Of a stretch of 40,692 nt of DNA, positions 8,187 to 15,322 are shown piece by piece. Under the pieces are notes generated by a model. That model saw only the letters and a list, made by a program, of their open reading frames with translations. It had not been told where the DNA came from and did not search any database. Origin of the DNA: SZUA-35 sp037969565 (lineage in GTDB: Bacteria > Actinomycetota > Acidimicrobiia > Acidimicrobiales > SZUA-35); the NCBI GenBank assembly GCA_037969565.1, contig JBBKXQ010000087.1, positions 1 to 40,692 of the forward strand, given 5' to 3'. Numbering within the stretch: position 1 is the stretch's first letter; each line of letters opens with the position of its first letter. The position numbers and the translations under genes are program-made.

Positions 8187-8375
8187 TCACGACTCGTCTT
8201 GTGCTGCCTGTTCCCGCAGTTTCCGGTTCACCCGTCGGTTGGCGAGAACGAGCAGCAGGGCAAGCACGACGAGCGGTGCCGCAACCAGGAATATTTCGTC
8301 CCATCCTCCCTGATGAGCGAAGATCGGGAACAAAATCGCCCTGTTCGACGCTTTCCCAACTCCAGACGGATTCAT
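8187..8375 (-). CDS. Small single-span membrane protein
   Basis: A 62-residue protein with one clear transmembrane helix (about 29-46, EIFLVAAPLVVLALLLVLA), then basic residues (NRRVNRKLR) and an acidic tail. The positive patch after the helix predicts a cytoplasmic C-terminus. The start at ATG 8375 is supported by a TAGCCT box ending 7 bases upstream, which also argues that this short frame is a real gene. It sits between the NifU-like gene (divergent) and the SRPBCC-MFS gene (downstream, same strand), so it may be an accessory of the transporter. No family is recognised. Confidence 0.6.
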   Translation of the reverse strand: MNPSGVGKASNRAILFPIFAHQGGWDEIFLVAAPLVVLALLLVLANRRVNRKLREQAAQDES

Positions 8376-8382
8376 CCCCAGC

Positions 8383-8400
8383 AGGCTAGGGCGGTAGCCT
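8383..8400. promoter_or_regulatory. Back-to-back divergent -10 boxes
   Basis: AGGCTA-N6-TAGCCT is a perfect inverted repeat. The minus-strand TAGCCT (8388-8383) ends 7 bases before the ATG of the 62-residue membrane protein. The plus-strand TAGCCT (8395-8400) would start a roughly 50-base leader for the NifU-like gene. Two polymerases could not occupy both boxes at once. Confidence 0.45.
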
Positions 8401-8455
8401 CGATGGTCCGTCCCGGTTGTCGATCCAAGTCTTGATGTTCCAAGAGAAGAGTTTC

Positions 8456-8776
8456 ATGTCCGAATCCACGCTCCTCGAGCGCAAAGTCGCCAAGGTCATC
8501 GAGGTCATCCGTCCGGCCATCCAAGCCGATGCGGGCGACATCTTCTTTCGCGGCTTCAACGAGGAGACAGGCATCGTTTCGGTCGAACTCACGGGGGCCT
8601 GTGTCACCTGCCCCGTGTCCACCGCCACCCTGAAAGACGGAATCGAGCGAATTCTCAAGTCCAGGGTCGAGGGTGTCACCGGTGTGGAACACGTTGGAGC
8701 AGAGTTGGCAGGCGACGCCGAAGACGGAACGGCCGTGATCATCGGCGGCGCCAAAGTCTCGCCTCTCGCTTCCTGA
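8456..8776 (+). CDS. NifU C-terminal-domain Fe-S scaffold protein
   Basis: A 106-residue Nfu/NifU C-terminal domain protein with the CxxC cluster-binding motif at Cys49 and Cys52 (GACVTCPVS), which in homodimers holds a 4Fe-4S cluster for delivery to target proteins. The fold signature IRPAIQADAGDIFF is clear. I start at MSESTLL (8456) rather than the in-frame start 13 codons earlier because a purine-rich ribosome-binding site (AGAGAAGAG) lies just upstream and family similarity begins there. It lies 15 bases upstream of meaB on the same strand. No SUF/ISC operon is adjacent, though a cysteine desulfurase lies 3.3 kb downstream. Confidence 0.9.
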   Translation: MSESTLLERKVAKVIEVIRPAIQADAGDIFFRGFNEETGIVSVELTGACVTCPVSTATLKDGIERILKSRVEGVTGVEHVGAELAGDAEDGTAVIIGGAKVSPLAS

Positions 8777-8791
8777 TCGCCACCGAACACG

Positions 8792-9760
8792 ATGCCAACT
8801 GAACCACAGACGTCGATCTCGAATCTGTTCGAAGCCGCCTGCTCTGGGGATCGACGCTCGCTGGCCCGACTCCTCTCCGTGGTCGAACGTGGCGGGGAGG
8901 GCGCTCGGATGCTCGGGCAACTGGCGTTTCCCAAAGCGGGTTCGGGCTACACCGTGGGTATCACGGGCGCCCCGGGGGCCGGCAAATCGACGCTCACGTC
9001 AGCGCTCGTCACCCAGCTCCGAGCCGATGCTCTGCGGATCGGAGTTCTGGCCATCGATCCATCGTCGCCCTTCACCGGTGGCGCCATCCTCGGCGATCGG
9101 GTTCGGATGCAGGATCACGCCCTCGACGACGAGGTGTTCATCCGCTCCATGGCCACGCGAGGACATCTCGGTGGTCTCGCCTTGGCCGCTCCTGCCGCCG
9201 TGCGGGTGTTGGAGGCGGCAGGCCGATCCTGGGTGCTGCTGGAAACGGTCGGGGTCGGACAAGTCGAAGTCGAAATCGTTGGCTCGGCCGACACCACGAT
9301 CGTGGTCGTCAATCCAGGTTGGGGAGATTCGGTGCAGGCCAACAAGGCCGGGCTCATGGAGATCGCCGACATCTTCGTCATCAACAAATCCGATCGAGTC
9401 GGCGCCGACGACACTCGCCGAGACCTCGAGCTGATGCTCGATCTCTCGGGGCTGGGCCATGACGGTCGATGGCGACCACCGATCATCGCAACCGTCGCTC
9501 CCGACGGGGTCGGAGTCGACGTGCTCTGGGCCGCGATCCAGGAACATCGCGCGTTCATCGAAGCGAACGGAGAACTCGCTCGACGGCGCGATGCCCGGTC
9601 CAAGGATGAGTTGGAGCGAATCGTGCGGGAACGGTTGAACGAGCGAGTCAAGGCGCTGCGCCACTCGGATTCGTTCCTGTTGGCCGAGCAGCAAGTACTC
9701 GACCGAGAACTCGATCCGTGGAGAGCAGCCGATCAACTCCTGGATGAGTCGGCGGGTTGA
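8792..9760 (+). CDS. meaB: MeaB/ArgK-type G3E GTPase, methylmalonyl-CoA mutase chaperone
   Basis: A 322-residue GTPase. Walker A is GAPGAGKST (59-67), the guanine-specificity motif is NKSD (about 195-198), and the family signatures AIDPSSPFTGGAILGDRVRM and SMATRGHLGG are intact. In this family the protein loads and protects the adenosylcobalamin-dependent methylmalonyl-CoA mutase. No mutase gene is in the window, so the partner must be encoded elsewhere. The C-terminal helix-rich segment used for dimerisation is present. It probably shares the transcript of the NifU-like gene (15-base gap). Confidence 0.92.
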   Translation: MPTEPQTSISNLFEAACSGDRRSLARLLSVVERGGEGARMLGQLAFPKAGSGYTVGITGAPGAGKSTLTSALVTQLRADALRIGVLAIDPSSPFTGGAILGDRVRMQDHALDDEVFIRSMATRGHLGGLALAAPAAVRVLEAAGRSWVLLETVGVGQVEVEIVGSADTTIVVVNPGWGDSVQANKAGLMEIADIFVINKSDRVGADDTRRDLELMLDLSGLGHDGRWRPPIIATVAPDGVGVDVLWAAIQEHRAFIEANGELARRRDARSKDELERIVRERLNERVKALRHSDSFLLAEQQVLDRELDPWRAADQLLDESAG

Positions 9761-9842
9761 CCCGTCGTTTGTCGACTCGTTGGTTGTTGACCGGCTGCTG
9801 AATACGGGTTGGCGGTGGGTGTTACTTGGGAGGGCGAGCGCC

Positions 9843-10250
9843 TCAGCGGGTGGCGAGGAGATCGCGGATCTGGATGAGGAGTTCGATGTCGTTGGGGCCT
9901 TCGGCTTCTTCGATCGCCTCTTCCTTCGACTTGTTGTAGACCTTGACGAGTGCGAACAGCACGAGGGCGATCAAGATGAACGCAATGATCGTGTTGATGA
10001 ACGCCCCGTAGCGGATCGCGGCTTCCTGCATCACGACGGAGCCGTCTGCAAGGGTCACCTCTTCGGAGTTGCCGAGGCCGATGCTCAACGCACTGAAGTC
10101 GGGCGAACCGAAAATGCGGCCGACGATCGGCATGATCATGTCGTTGACCATGGAATTGACGATCGGCGCAAAGGCGAGAGCGAGGATCAGACCGACGGCG
10201 ACTTCGAAGACGCCACCCTTGTTGATGAAATCTTTGAATTCTTGAATCAT
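9843..10250 (-). CDS. mscL: Large-conductance mechanosensitive channel MscL
   Basis: A 135-residue, two-span channel that opens under membrane tension and releases solutes during hypo-osmotic shock. The family pattern is clear: amphipathic N-terminus MIQEFKDFINKGG, first span VAVGLILALAFAPIVNSMVNDMIMPIVG, a periplasmic loop, second span GAFINTIIAFILIALVLFALV, and a charged C-terminal bundle ending LLIQIRDLLATR. A start 25 codons upstream is open but lacks family similarity. I use 10250, which has GGGGA at about 7-11 bases upstream, so this gene has a conventional leader. Confidence 0.93.
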   Translation of the reverse strand: MIQEFKDFINKGGVFEVAVGLILALAFAPIVNSMVNDMIMPIVGRIFGSPDFSALSIGLGNSEEVTLADGSVVMQEAAIRYGAFINTIIAFILIALVLFALVKVYNKSKEEAIEEAEGPNDIELLIQIRDLLATR

Positions 10251-10393
10251 GTTTGTTTCCCCTGTTTTTGGTTGAGGAGCCGCGCCATGCGTCGACATCA
10301 CCTCGGGCAATCTCGTGTCGAACAAAAGTAGTGTTCAGCGCAGCGCGGCGCTGAGGTACGACGAGCCCGGTGAGGCTTTGGTCGCGGATTGAC

Positions 10394-10399
10394 TACGAT
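10394..10399 (+). promoter_or_regulatory. Leaderless-type -10 box of the rhomboid gene
   Basis: TACGAT ends 6 bases before the GTG at 10406. The same hexamer stands before ligA. It decides the start over an in-frame codon at 10370. Confidence 0.5.
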
Positions 10400-10405
10400 T
10401 TGCTC

Positions 10406-11239
10406 GTGATCACCGACGAATCCACGTGCTTCCGCCATCCCGACAGCCGGGCCGCCGTGGGTTGCCAGCGCTGCGACCGGCCGATCTGCTCGTCATGCAT
10501 GAAGTCGGCGTCGGTTGGATATCACTGCCCGGATTGCGCCAAGGCGGGGGCCCAGAAGGTGTACCGGCCGGGTGATCTGGGATCCAAACCCACACTGGTC
10601 TACGCCATCATCGGGCTCTGCGTTCTCGCCTATTTCGGCGAGATCTCCACGGGCAACGGCAATTGGAGCGCCGGTTCGGTTTATGAAAAAGGGGTGTTGT
10701 TCGGCCCGTTCGTCCAGGACGGCGAGTTCTGGCGAATCCTCACCTCGGGATTCCTGCACGCCGGCACGTTCCACCTCCTCCTCAACATGTACGCCCTCTA
10801 CATCTTCGGACCCGCCGTCGTTCGGGCCGTGGGCCCGCTGAAGGCTGGTCTGATCTACTTCGGGGCCATGTTCGCCGGCTCGGCGGCCGTGTTGTTCTTC
10901 AACTGGGGCACGCCCACCCTTGGCGCCTCGGGGGCGGTGCTTGGCCTCGCCGGAGGATTGGCGGCGATCCTGTGGGCTCGGGGCATCGACATCCGCCAAA
11001 CCAACCTGATGTCGATCTTCATCATCAACCTCGCGCTCCCCTTGATCTTTCCGATCTCCTTCTGGGGCCACTTCGGCGGGATCCTCGGTGGGTTCATCGT
11101 TGGCTGGATCGTCACGTTTCTTCCGGCCCGTTTCGGCACGACCGAACGGCAGGGTCTGGTCGTCGGCGCCGTAGCCGTTGCGGGATTTGCCGCCCTTGCC
11201 CTCGTTGGGGGCAGCTTGGCCCTCAGCCCGATTCTCTAG
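10406..11239 (+). CDS. Rhomboid intramembrane serine protease with N-terminal zinc finger
   Basis: A 277-residue membrane protease. Residues 8-44 hold Cys/His pairs (C8, H11, C20, C23, C28, C31, H40, C41, C44) resembling a B-box-type zinc finger. The rhomboid core follows: HAGTFHLLLNMY (118-129), the catalytic serine in GASG (Ser175) and the catalytic histidine His222 in WGHFGG, making a Ser-His dyad in the membrane. Six spans are expected. The zinc finger would face the cytoplasm and could recruit substrate or partners. The GTG start at 10406 fits the -10 box 6 bases upstream. Its TAG stop shares the palindrome CTAG with the convergent methyltransferase gene. Confidence 0.9.
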   Translation: MITDESTCFRHPDSRAAVGCQRCDRPICSSCMKSASVGYHCPDCAKAGAQKVYRPGDLGSKPTLVYAIIGLCVLAYFGEISTGNGNWSAGSVYEKGVLFGPFVQDGEFWRILTSGFLHAGTFHLLLNMYALYIFGPAVVRAVGPLKAGLIYFGAMFAGSAAVLFFNWGTPTLGASGAVLGLAGGLAAILWARGIDIRQTNLMSIFIINLALPLIFPISFWGHFGGILGGFIVGWIVTFLPARFGTTERQGLVVGAVAVAGFAALALVGGSLALSPIL

Positions 11240-12021
11240 TCGTTCGATGCTCGGATCCCCGAATCGGGGATTCGGCGAAACACCGACACATGAGTGTCGG
11301 CTTCTTCCCGATAGGCCTCGCCGGTCCAATTGACGTAGCGCTCGACGAGTTCGAGGCCGGCGTCGGCGGCCAGGGCGTCGAGCTGCGACGGTGTTGTCCA
11401 GCGGAGCATCCACGGGCGAAGCTTGATGCCCGCTTCGGTCACCTCGACGTGCTGACCCTGGATCGTCTGCTGCTGGATGTCCATGAGGGTGGCGGACAAC
11501 ACGAGTTGGTCAGCGGTCATGCGCGACACGCCCACTGAGGAGGCCGGTCCGGCGTCGAGCGCGTATCCCGTGATGGCCTCGATGATGACCGACCCGTTCG
11601 GGGCAAGGGCCGAGGCGAGGCGGTGGAGCAGGTCGGCTTGTGCCGCCTCCGTCGGCAGGTTGAACAACGTGTTGAAGGCACAAAGCGCAGCACCGACCTT
11701 CCCGGACGGTAGGACCGGAAGGGAGGCGAGATCGGCCACGACGAGCGAGACATCGGCGGGTCCGATGCGTTCGGCCCGGAGCTTCCGGGCGCAGATCTCG
11801 AGCATCGATCGGCTTCCGTCGATGCCGATCACTCGACATCCGGCAGCCACGAGGTCGGGAACGAGCCGGCCACTTCCGACGCCGAGTTCGAGCACGGGGC
11901 CGGTGGCGCAGCGTTCGGCGACGAAGCGAGCCGTTGCCGCTGCGTCGGTGATGTTGCCGTACCAGTCGTCGTAGACGTCGGCAAAACCGTCGCCGTAGGT
12001 CGACGGACCAAATCCCTGCAT
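11236..12021 (-). CDS. Class I SAM-dependent methyltransferase
   Basis: A 261-residue soluble methyltransferase. SAM-binding motif I is VLELGVGSGRLVPDLVAAG (about 43-61), followed by the acidic residue of VIGIDGSRSML and the motif near DLASLPVL. The N-terminal ADVYDDWYGN resembles small-molecule and unclassified methyltransferases. The substrate is unknown. The frame stays open far upstream (to 12753), but that overlaps the divergent cysteine desulfurase gene, and the MTase fold begins at MQGFG. An in-frame GTG two codons upstream is possible. Convergent with the rhomboid gene with a 4-base overlap; divergent from the desulfurase with 57 bases between starts. Confidence 0.85.
   Translation of the reverse strand: MQGFGPSTYGDGFADVYDDWYGNITDAAATARFVAERCATGPVLELGVGSGRLVPDLVAAGCRVIGIDGSRSMLEICARKLRAERIGPADVSLVVADLASLPVLPSGKVGAALCAFNTLFNLPTEAAQADLLHRLASALAPNGSVIIEAITGYALDAGPASSVGVSRMTADQLVLSATLMDIQQQTIQGQHVEVTEAGIKLRPWMLRWTTPSQLDALAADAGLELVERYVNWTGEAYREEADTHVSVFRRIPDSGIRASND
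11251..11275 (+). terminator. Hairpin after the rhomboid gene
   Basis: TCGGATCCCC-gaatc-GGGGATTCGG folds into a 10-bp stem (two G-U pairs) with a 5-base loop, about 12 bases after the rhomboid stop and inside the 3' end of the opposing methyltransferase gene. There is no U-tract. Confidence 0.4.
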
Positions 12022-12064
12022 CGACACGTGGTAGCACAGGCCAACGCGCCGGCCGGCTCCCAGA

Positions 12065-12070
12065 TAGCCT
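12065..12070 (+). promoter_or_regulatory. -10 box of the cysteine desulfurase operon
   Basis: TAGCCT ends 8 bases before the ATG at 12079, giving at most a 1-2 base leader. Confidence 0.4.
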
Positions 12071-12078
12071 TTTTCGTC

Positions 12079-13263
12079 ATGGCCCACTACCTCGACCACG
12101 CCGCGAGCACTCCTGCTCGTGCCACCGCGGTCGAAGCCATGCTGCCCCTGCTCACCTCGGGTTATGGCAATCCGTCGGGGGCGCACCGTCTTGCTCGGGA
12201 AGCCAACCGGGTGCTCGATGATGCCCGGGAGATCATGGCCGAGGCGCTGGGTGCACAGCCGGGCGAAATCGTTTTCACCAGCGGCGGTACCGAGGCCGAC
12301 AATCTGGCCGTTCAGGGAACCCTGAACAATGCCGGCGGAATCGGCGTCTGTTCCGCCGTCGAGCATCACGCAATCTTGGATCCGGTTGAGTTCTTCGGCG
12401 GGCTCGTGGCGCCTGTCGATTCGTCCGGCCTCATCGATCTCGCTGCTCTCGCTGGCCTTCTCTCCGAAGCCACCCAGCCGGTCAGCATCGTTTCGGTGAT
12501 GCTGGCCAACAACGAAACCGGCGTTGTCCAGCCCCTCGAGGCGCTTTCCGAACTGGTCCGGTCGCTCGCTCCGAACGCGGTGATTCACACCGACGCCGTC
12601 CAAGCGTTTTGTTGGCTCGATGTTGCGGCTCGCGCCGCTTGCGTCGATCTCATCTCGGTGAGCGCCCACAAGTTCGGTGGACCGAAGGGTGTCGGCGCCT
12701 TGGTCGTGCGTGACGGCATCAAGCTCGCGCCGCTCGCCCGAGGCGGGGGCCAAGAAAAAGGTCGACGCAACGGCACCCAGAACGTGCCGAGTATCGCCGC
12801 GATGGCCGTTGCGGCAGCCGAAGCAGTGTCCGAGCGTTCAAGGGAAGTTGCCCGTGTCGGGGCGATGCGGGATCGGTTGTCCGATGGCATTCGTCGAGCG
12901 TTGCCCGGAGTTCACGAGAGCGCCGTGCCCGGGGATGTCTCGGCCGCCGACCGGTCGGGAAAACTGCCGAACATCTGTCACCTCGCCTTCGAAGGCATCG
13001 AGAGCGAAGCGATGCTGTTCCTGCTCGAGAAGGACGACATCCTGGCCTCGGCCGCATCGTCGTGCTCCAGCGGAGCCCAGGATCCGAGCCATGTGCTCGC
13101 GGCCATGGGCATGAGCCGCGACCTCGCCGCCGGCTCCCTTCGCTTGTCGCTCGGGCACGCGTCGACCGATGCCGACATCGAGGCGGCCCTGGCCGCTGTG
13201 CCGGCAGCCGTCGAACGGTTGCGGTCGCATTCGGCCCGTTTCCCGAGTGCAGGAGTGAGCTGA
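12079..13263 (+). CDS. Cysteine desulfurase (NifS/IscS-like)
   Basis: A 394-residue PLP enzyme (class V aminotransferase fold) converting cysteine to alanine with formation of a protein persulfide. The PLP lysine is Lys198 in SAHKFGGPKG. The sulfur-carrying cysteine is Cys329 in the ASAASSCSSGAQDPS loop. The N-terminal YLDHAASTP and the ANNETG motif (144-149) are standard. The start MAHYLDHAAS (12079) is chosen over an in-frame codon at 12028. Its stop overlaps the mnmA start (TGATG), so its sulfur is most simply destined for MnmA, though it may also feed Fe-S assembly with the NifU-like protein. Confidence 0.93.
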   Translation: MAHYLDHAASTPARATAVEAMLPLLTSGYGNPSGAHRLAREANRVLDDAREIMAEALGAQPGEIVFTSGGTEADNLAVQGTLNNAGGIGVCSAVEHHAILDPVEFFGGLVAPVDSSGLIDLAALAGLLSEATQPVSIVSVMLANNETGVVQPLEALSELVRSLAPNAVIHTDAVQAFCWLDVAARAACVDLISVSAHKFGGPKGVGALVVRDGIKLAPLARGGGQEKGRRNGTQNVPSIAAMAVAAAEAVSERSREVARVGAMRDRLSDGIRRALPGVHESAVPGDVSAADRSGKLPNICHLAFEGIESEAMLFLLEKDDILASAASSCSSGAQDPSHVLAAMGMSRDLAAGSLRLSLGHASTDADIEAALAAVPAAVERLRSHSARFPSAGVS

Positions 13264-14291
13264 TGGCTGAAGTGTTGGTGGCGATGTCCGGCGGTGTCGA
13301 CTCCTCCGTCTGCGCCGCGCTGTTGAAGAACGAAGGCCACCACGTGGTTGGCGTCACGCTCAAGCTGTGGGGTGGTGAGTCGGATTCGGGGTGCTGCTCG
13401 GTGTCCGACGTCGACGACGCCCGCCGGGTTGCCCAACAACTCGAGATCGACCACCACGTGTTCAATTTCGGCGAAGACTTCGACCGGCACGTGGTCGAGC
13501 CGTACGTGGCGGCCTACGACCGGGGTGAAACCCCGAACCCGTGCGTCGAATGCAACCGGCACATCAAGTTCGACAAACTCCTCCAGCGGGCCGATGTCCT
13601 CGGTTTCGACCTGATCGCCACCGGCCATCACGCCCGGATTTCCGAGCTCCCCGACGGCACCCGTCGAATCGCCCGGGGCGCCGATGAGGCCAAGGATCAG
13701 AGCTACGTCCTCCACATGCTCACCCAGGAACAGCTCCGTCGACTCATGCTTCCCGTTGGCGACATCACGAAGGAACGAGTGCGCGAGCTGGCAACCGAAC
13801 TCGGTCTCCGCACCGCCACCAAACCCGACAGCCAAGACGTCTGCTTCATCCACTCCGAGGGCGGGCGAAAGAAGTTCCTCGGTGATCGCATTCCGCTGTC
13901 ACCGGCCAAGATCATCGATCGGGAGGGCCGGGAAGTGGGCCGAACCGAGGCCGTGCAGCTCGTCACCATCGGCCAGCGGAAGGGCCTCGACCTCGGTGGT
14001 AGTCCTGATCGGCGATTTGTCGTCGACATCGATCGACCGAACGCCGTGGTCACGGTTGGAAGCCTCGAAGACACGCTCACCGACTTCCTTGAACTCTCCG
14101 AGCTCGAGTGGACCACCACGGTGATCACGTCGGGCGTCACCGTTCAGACCTCCGCTCATGGTCATCGTGAATCGGCGACGATCGAGGGAACCTCCGTTCG
14201 CTGGAACACACCTCACCGGCGGATCGCCCGGGGCCAATCGGTCGTCGTTTATGTCGGCGATGAAGTGGTCGCCGGGGGCACGGCGGCCTGA
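13263..14291 (+). CDS. mnmA: tRNA-specific 2-thiouridylase MnmA
   Basis: A 342-residue ATP pyrophosphatase that thiolates wobble uridine 34 of tRNAs for Lys, Glu and Gln. The PP-loop is MSGGVDSSV (8-16). The catalytic cysteines are Cys97 (NPCVECNRHIKF) and Cys194 (DSQDVCFI). The TATGHHAR-like IATGHHARI and DQSYVLHML motifs and the C-terminal beta-barrels are present, so the protein is full length. ATG at 13263 overlaps the desulfurase stop by one base. It is followed after 2 bases by the tsaC gene. Confidence 0.95.
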   Translation: MAEVLVAMSGGVDSSVCAALLKNEGHHVVGVTLKLWGGESDSGCCSVSDVDDARRVAQQLEIDHHVFNFGEDFDRHVVEPYVAAYDRGETPNPCVECNRHIKFDKLLQRADVLGFDLIATGHHARISELPDGTRRIARGADEAKDQSYVLHMLTQEQLRRLMLPVGDITKERVRELATELGLRTATKPDSQDVCFIHSEGGRKKFLGDRIPLSPAKIIDREGREVGRTEAVQLVTIGQRKGLDLGGSPDRRFVVDIDRPNAVVTVGSLEDTLTDFLELSELEWTTTVITSGVTVQTSAHGHRESATIEGTSVRWNTPHRRIARGQSVVVYVGDEVVAGGTAA

Positions 14292-14293
14292 CG

Positions 14294-15256
14294 TTGGAAC
14301 CGCTCACGACCGAGCGTCTGACACCGGCCGACGTGGAGCGAGCCGCCGAACTCCTGCGGTCCGGTGGCACGGTTGCCCTACCGACCGAAACCGTCTACGG
14401 GCTCGGCGCCGATGCGGCATCCGACGAAGCGGTCGCCAAGATCTTCTCGGCCAAGGGTCGACCCCCAGGTCACCCGCTCATCGTTCATGTGTCATCAACG
14501 GTCGCGGTCGAAGACTGGGCCGAACTCTCCGATCCTCGAGCCGGCCTCCTGGCCGAAACGTTCTGGCCCGGCCCGCTCACGCTCATCCTCCCTCGCACCG
14601 ATCGTGTATCCGACCTGGTCGTCGGGGGCAGGGAGAATGTGGGAATCCGAGTACCAGCACATCCAGTGGCGCTGGCGTTGCTCGCGGCGTTCGCGGAGAT
14701 CGGAAGCGGTGGGGTGGCCGCCCCGTCGGCGAATCGTTTCGGACACGTCAGCCCGACCACGGCCGCCCACGTTCTTGCCGATCTGGACGGCCGAATCGAT
14801 GCCGTGATCGACGGCGGTTCGGCTCGGGTCGGGGTGGAATCCACGATCCTCGAGATCATCGGCACCGATGTCGCCCTCCTTCGTCCGGGTGGCATCTCGG
14901 TTGCTCAGATCGAAGCGGTGCTCGGTGAGGCCGTTGTCGATGCTCGGAGGACCGACTCGCGGGCGGCCGGAATGCTCGAATCCCACTACGCCCCTCGGGC
15001 CATTGTCCAGCTCGTCGAGTCTGTCGATCGCAGCGAGTTGAAGGCCGGTGTCGGCGTCATCGGCCCGGTGGAAGTGGAACACCCGAATGTGTGGTTCCTG
15101 GCCGATGACGCCGAGGCGTACGCCCGGGGCCTCTATGCCGCGCTCAGAGCGGCTGACCAGGCGGGAATGGCCCGGGTGCTCATCGTCAGACCATCGCGGG
15201 GCGAGCTCCTCGATGCGGTTCTGGATCGATTGGCGAAAGCCTCCGCCCAACGCTGA
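14294..15256 (+). CDS. Threonylcarbamoyl-AMP synthase (TsaC/Sua5 type)
   Basis: A 320-residue enzyme that makes threonylcarbamoyl-AMP, the precursor of t6A37 in ANN-decoding tRNAs. The YrdC domain (about 14-200) has PTETVYGLG (30-38), the KGR motif (Lys54-Arg56) and SANRFGHVSPTTA. A second domain (about 215-320) matches the Sua5 C-terminal domain in length and position, with the linker around SPGMLESHYAP-like GMLESHYAPRA. It starts with TTG at 14294, two bases after the mnmA stop, and is probably translationally coupled. The gene closes the sulfur/tRNA-modification run. Confidence 0.92.
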   Translation: MEPLTTERLTPADVERAAELLRSGGTVALPTETVYGLGADAASDEAVAKIFSAKGRPPGHPLIVHVSSTVAVEDWAELSDPRAGLLAETFWPGPLTLILPRTDRVSDLVVGGRENVGIRVPAHPVALALLAAFAEIGSGGVAAPSANRFGHVSPTTAAHVLADLDGRIDAVIDGGSARVGVESTILEIIGTDVALLRPGGISVAQIEAVLGEAVVDARRTDSRAAGMLESHYAPRAIVQLVESVDRSELKAGVGVIGPVEVEHPNVWFLADDAEAYARGLYAALRAADQAGMARVLIVRPSRGELLDAVLDRLAKASAQR

Positions 15257-15310
15257 CCGGGCTGGTCCCTTCGAATCGTTGCCCGAGTCGAGTTGGAAGC
15301 GGGGTGTGAC

Positions 15311-15316
15311 TAACCT
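15311..15316 (+). promoter_or_regulatory. Leaderless-type -10 box of the aldolase gene
   Basis: TAACCT ends 6 bases before the ATG at 15323, so this gene probably has its own start separate from the upstream tRNA-modification run. Confidence 0.45.
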
Positions 15317-15322
15317 CGCGGC

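Noticed and set aside
8092..8304. Minus-strand frame of 70 codons with a Cys/Pro-rich CYPNDCPNECPDQ segment
   Set aside because: It overlaps both the 62-residue membrane gene and the transporter gene in other frames; the motif comes from a short 12-base repeat and has no start signal.
8403..8435. Ten-codon upstream frame (ATG 8403 to stop 8435) in the leader of the NifU-like gene
   Set aside because: It begins at or before the predicted transcript start and has no ribosome-binding site, so translation is unlikely.
12022..12753. N-terminal extension of the methyltransferase frame to 12753
   Set aside because: It lies antisense to the clearly real cysteine desulfurase gene; the methyltransferase fold starts at MQGFG.
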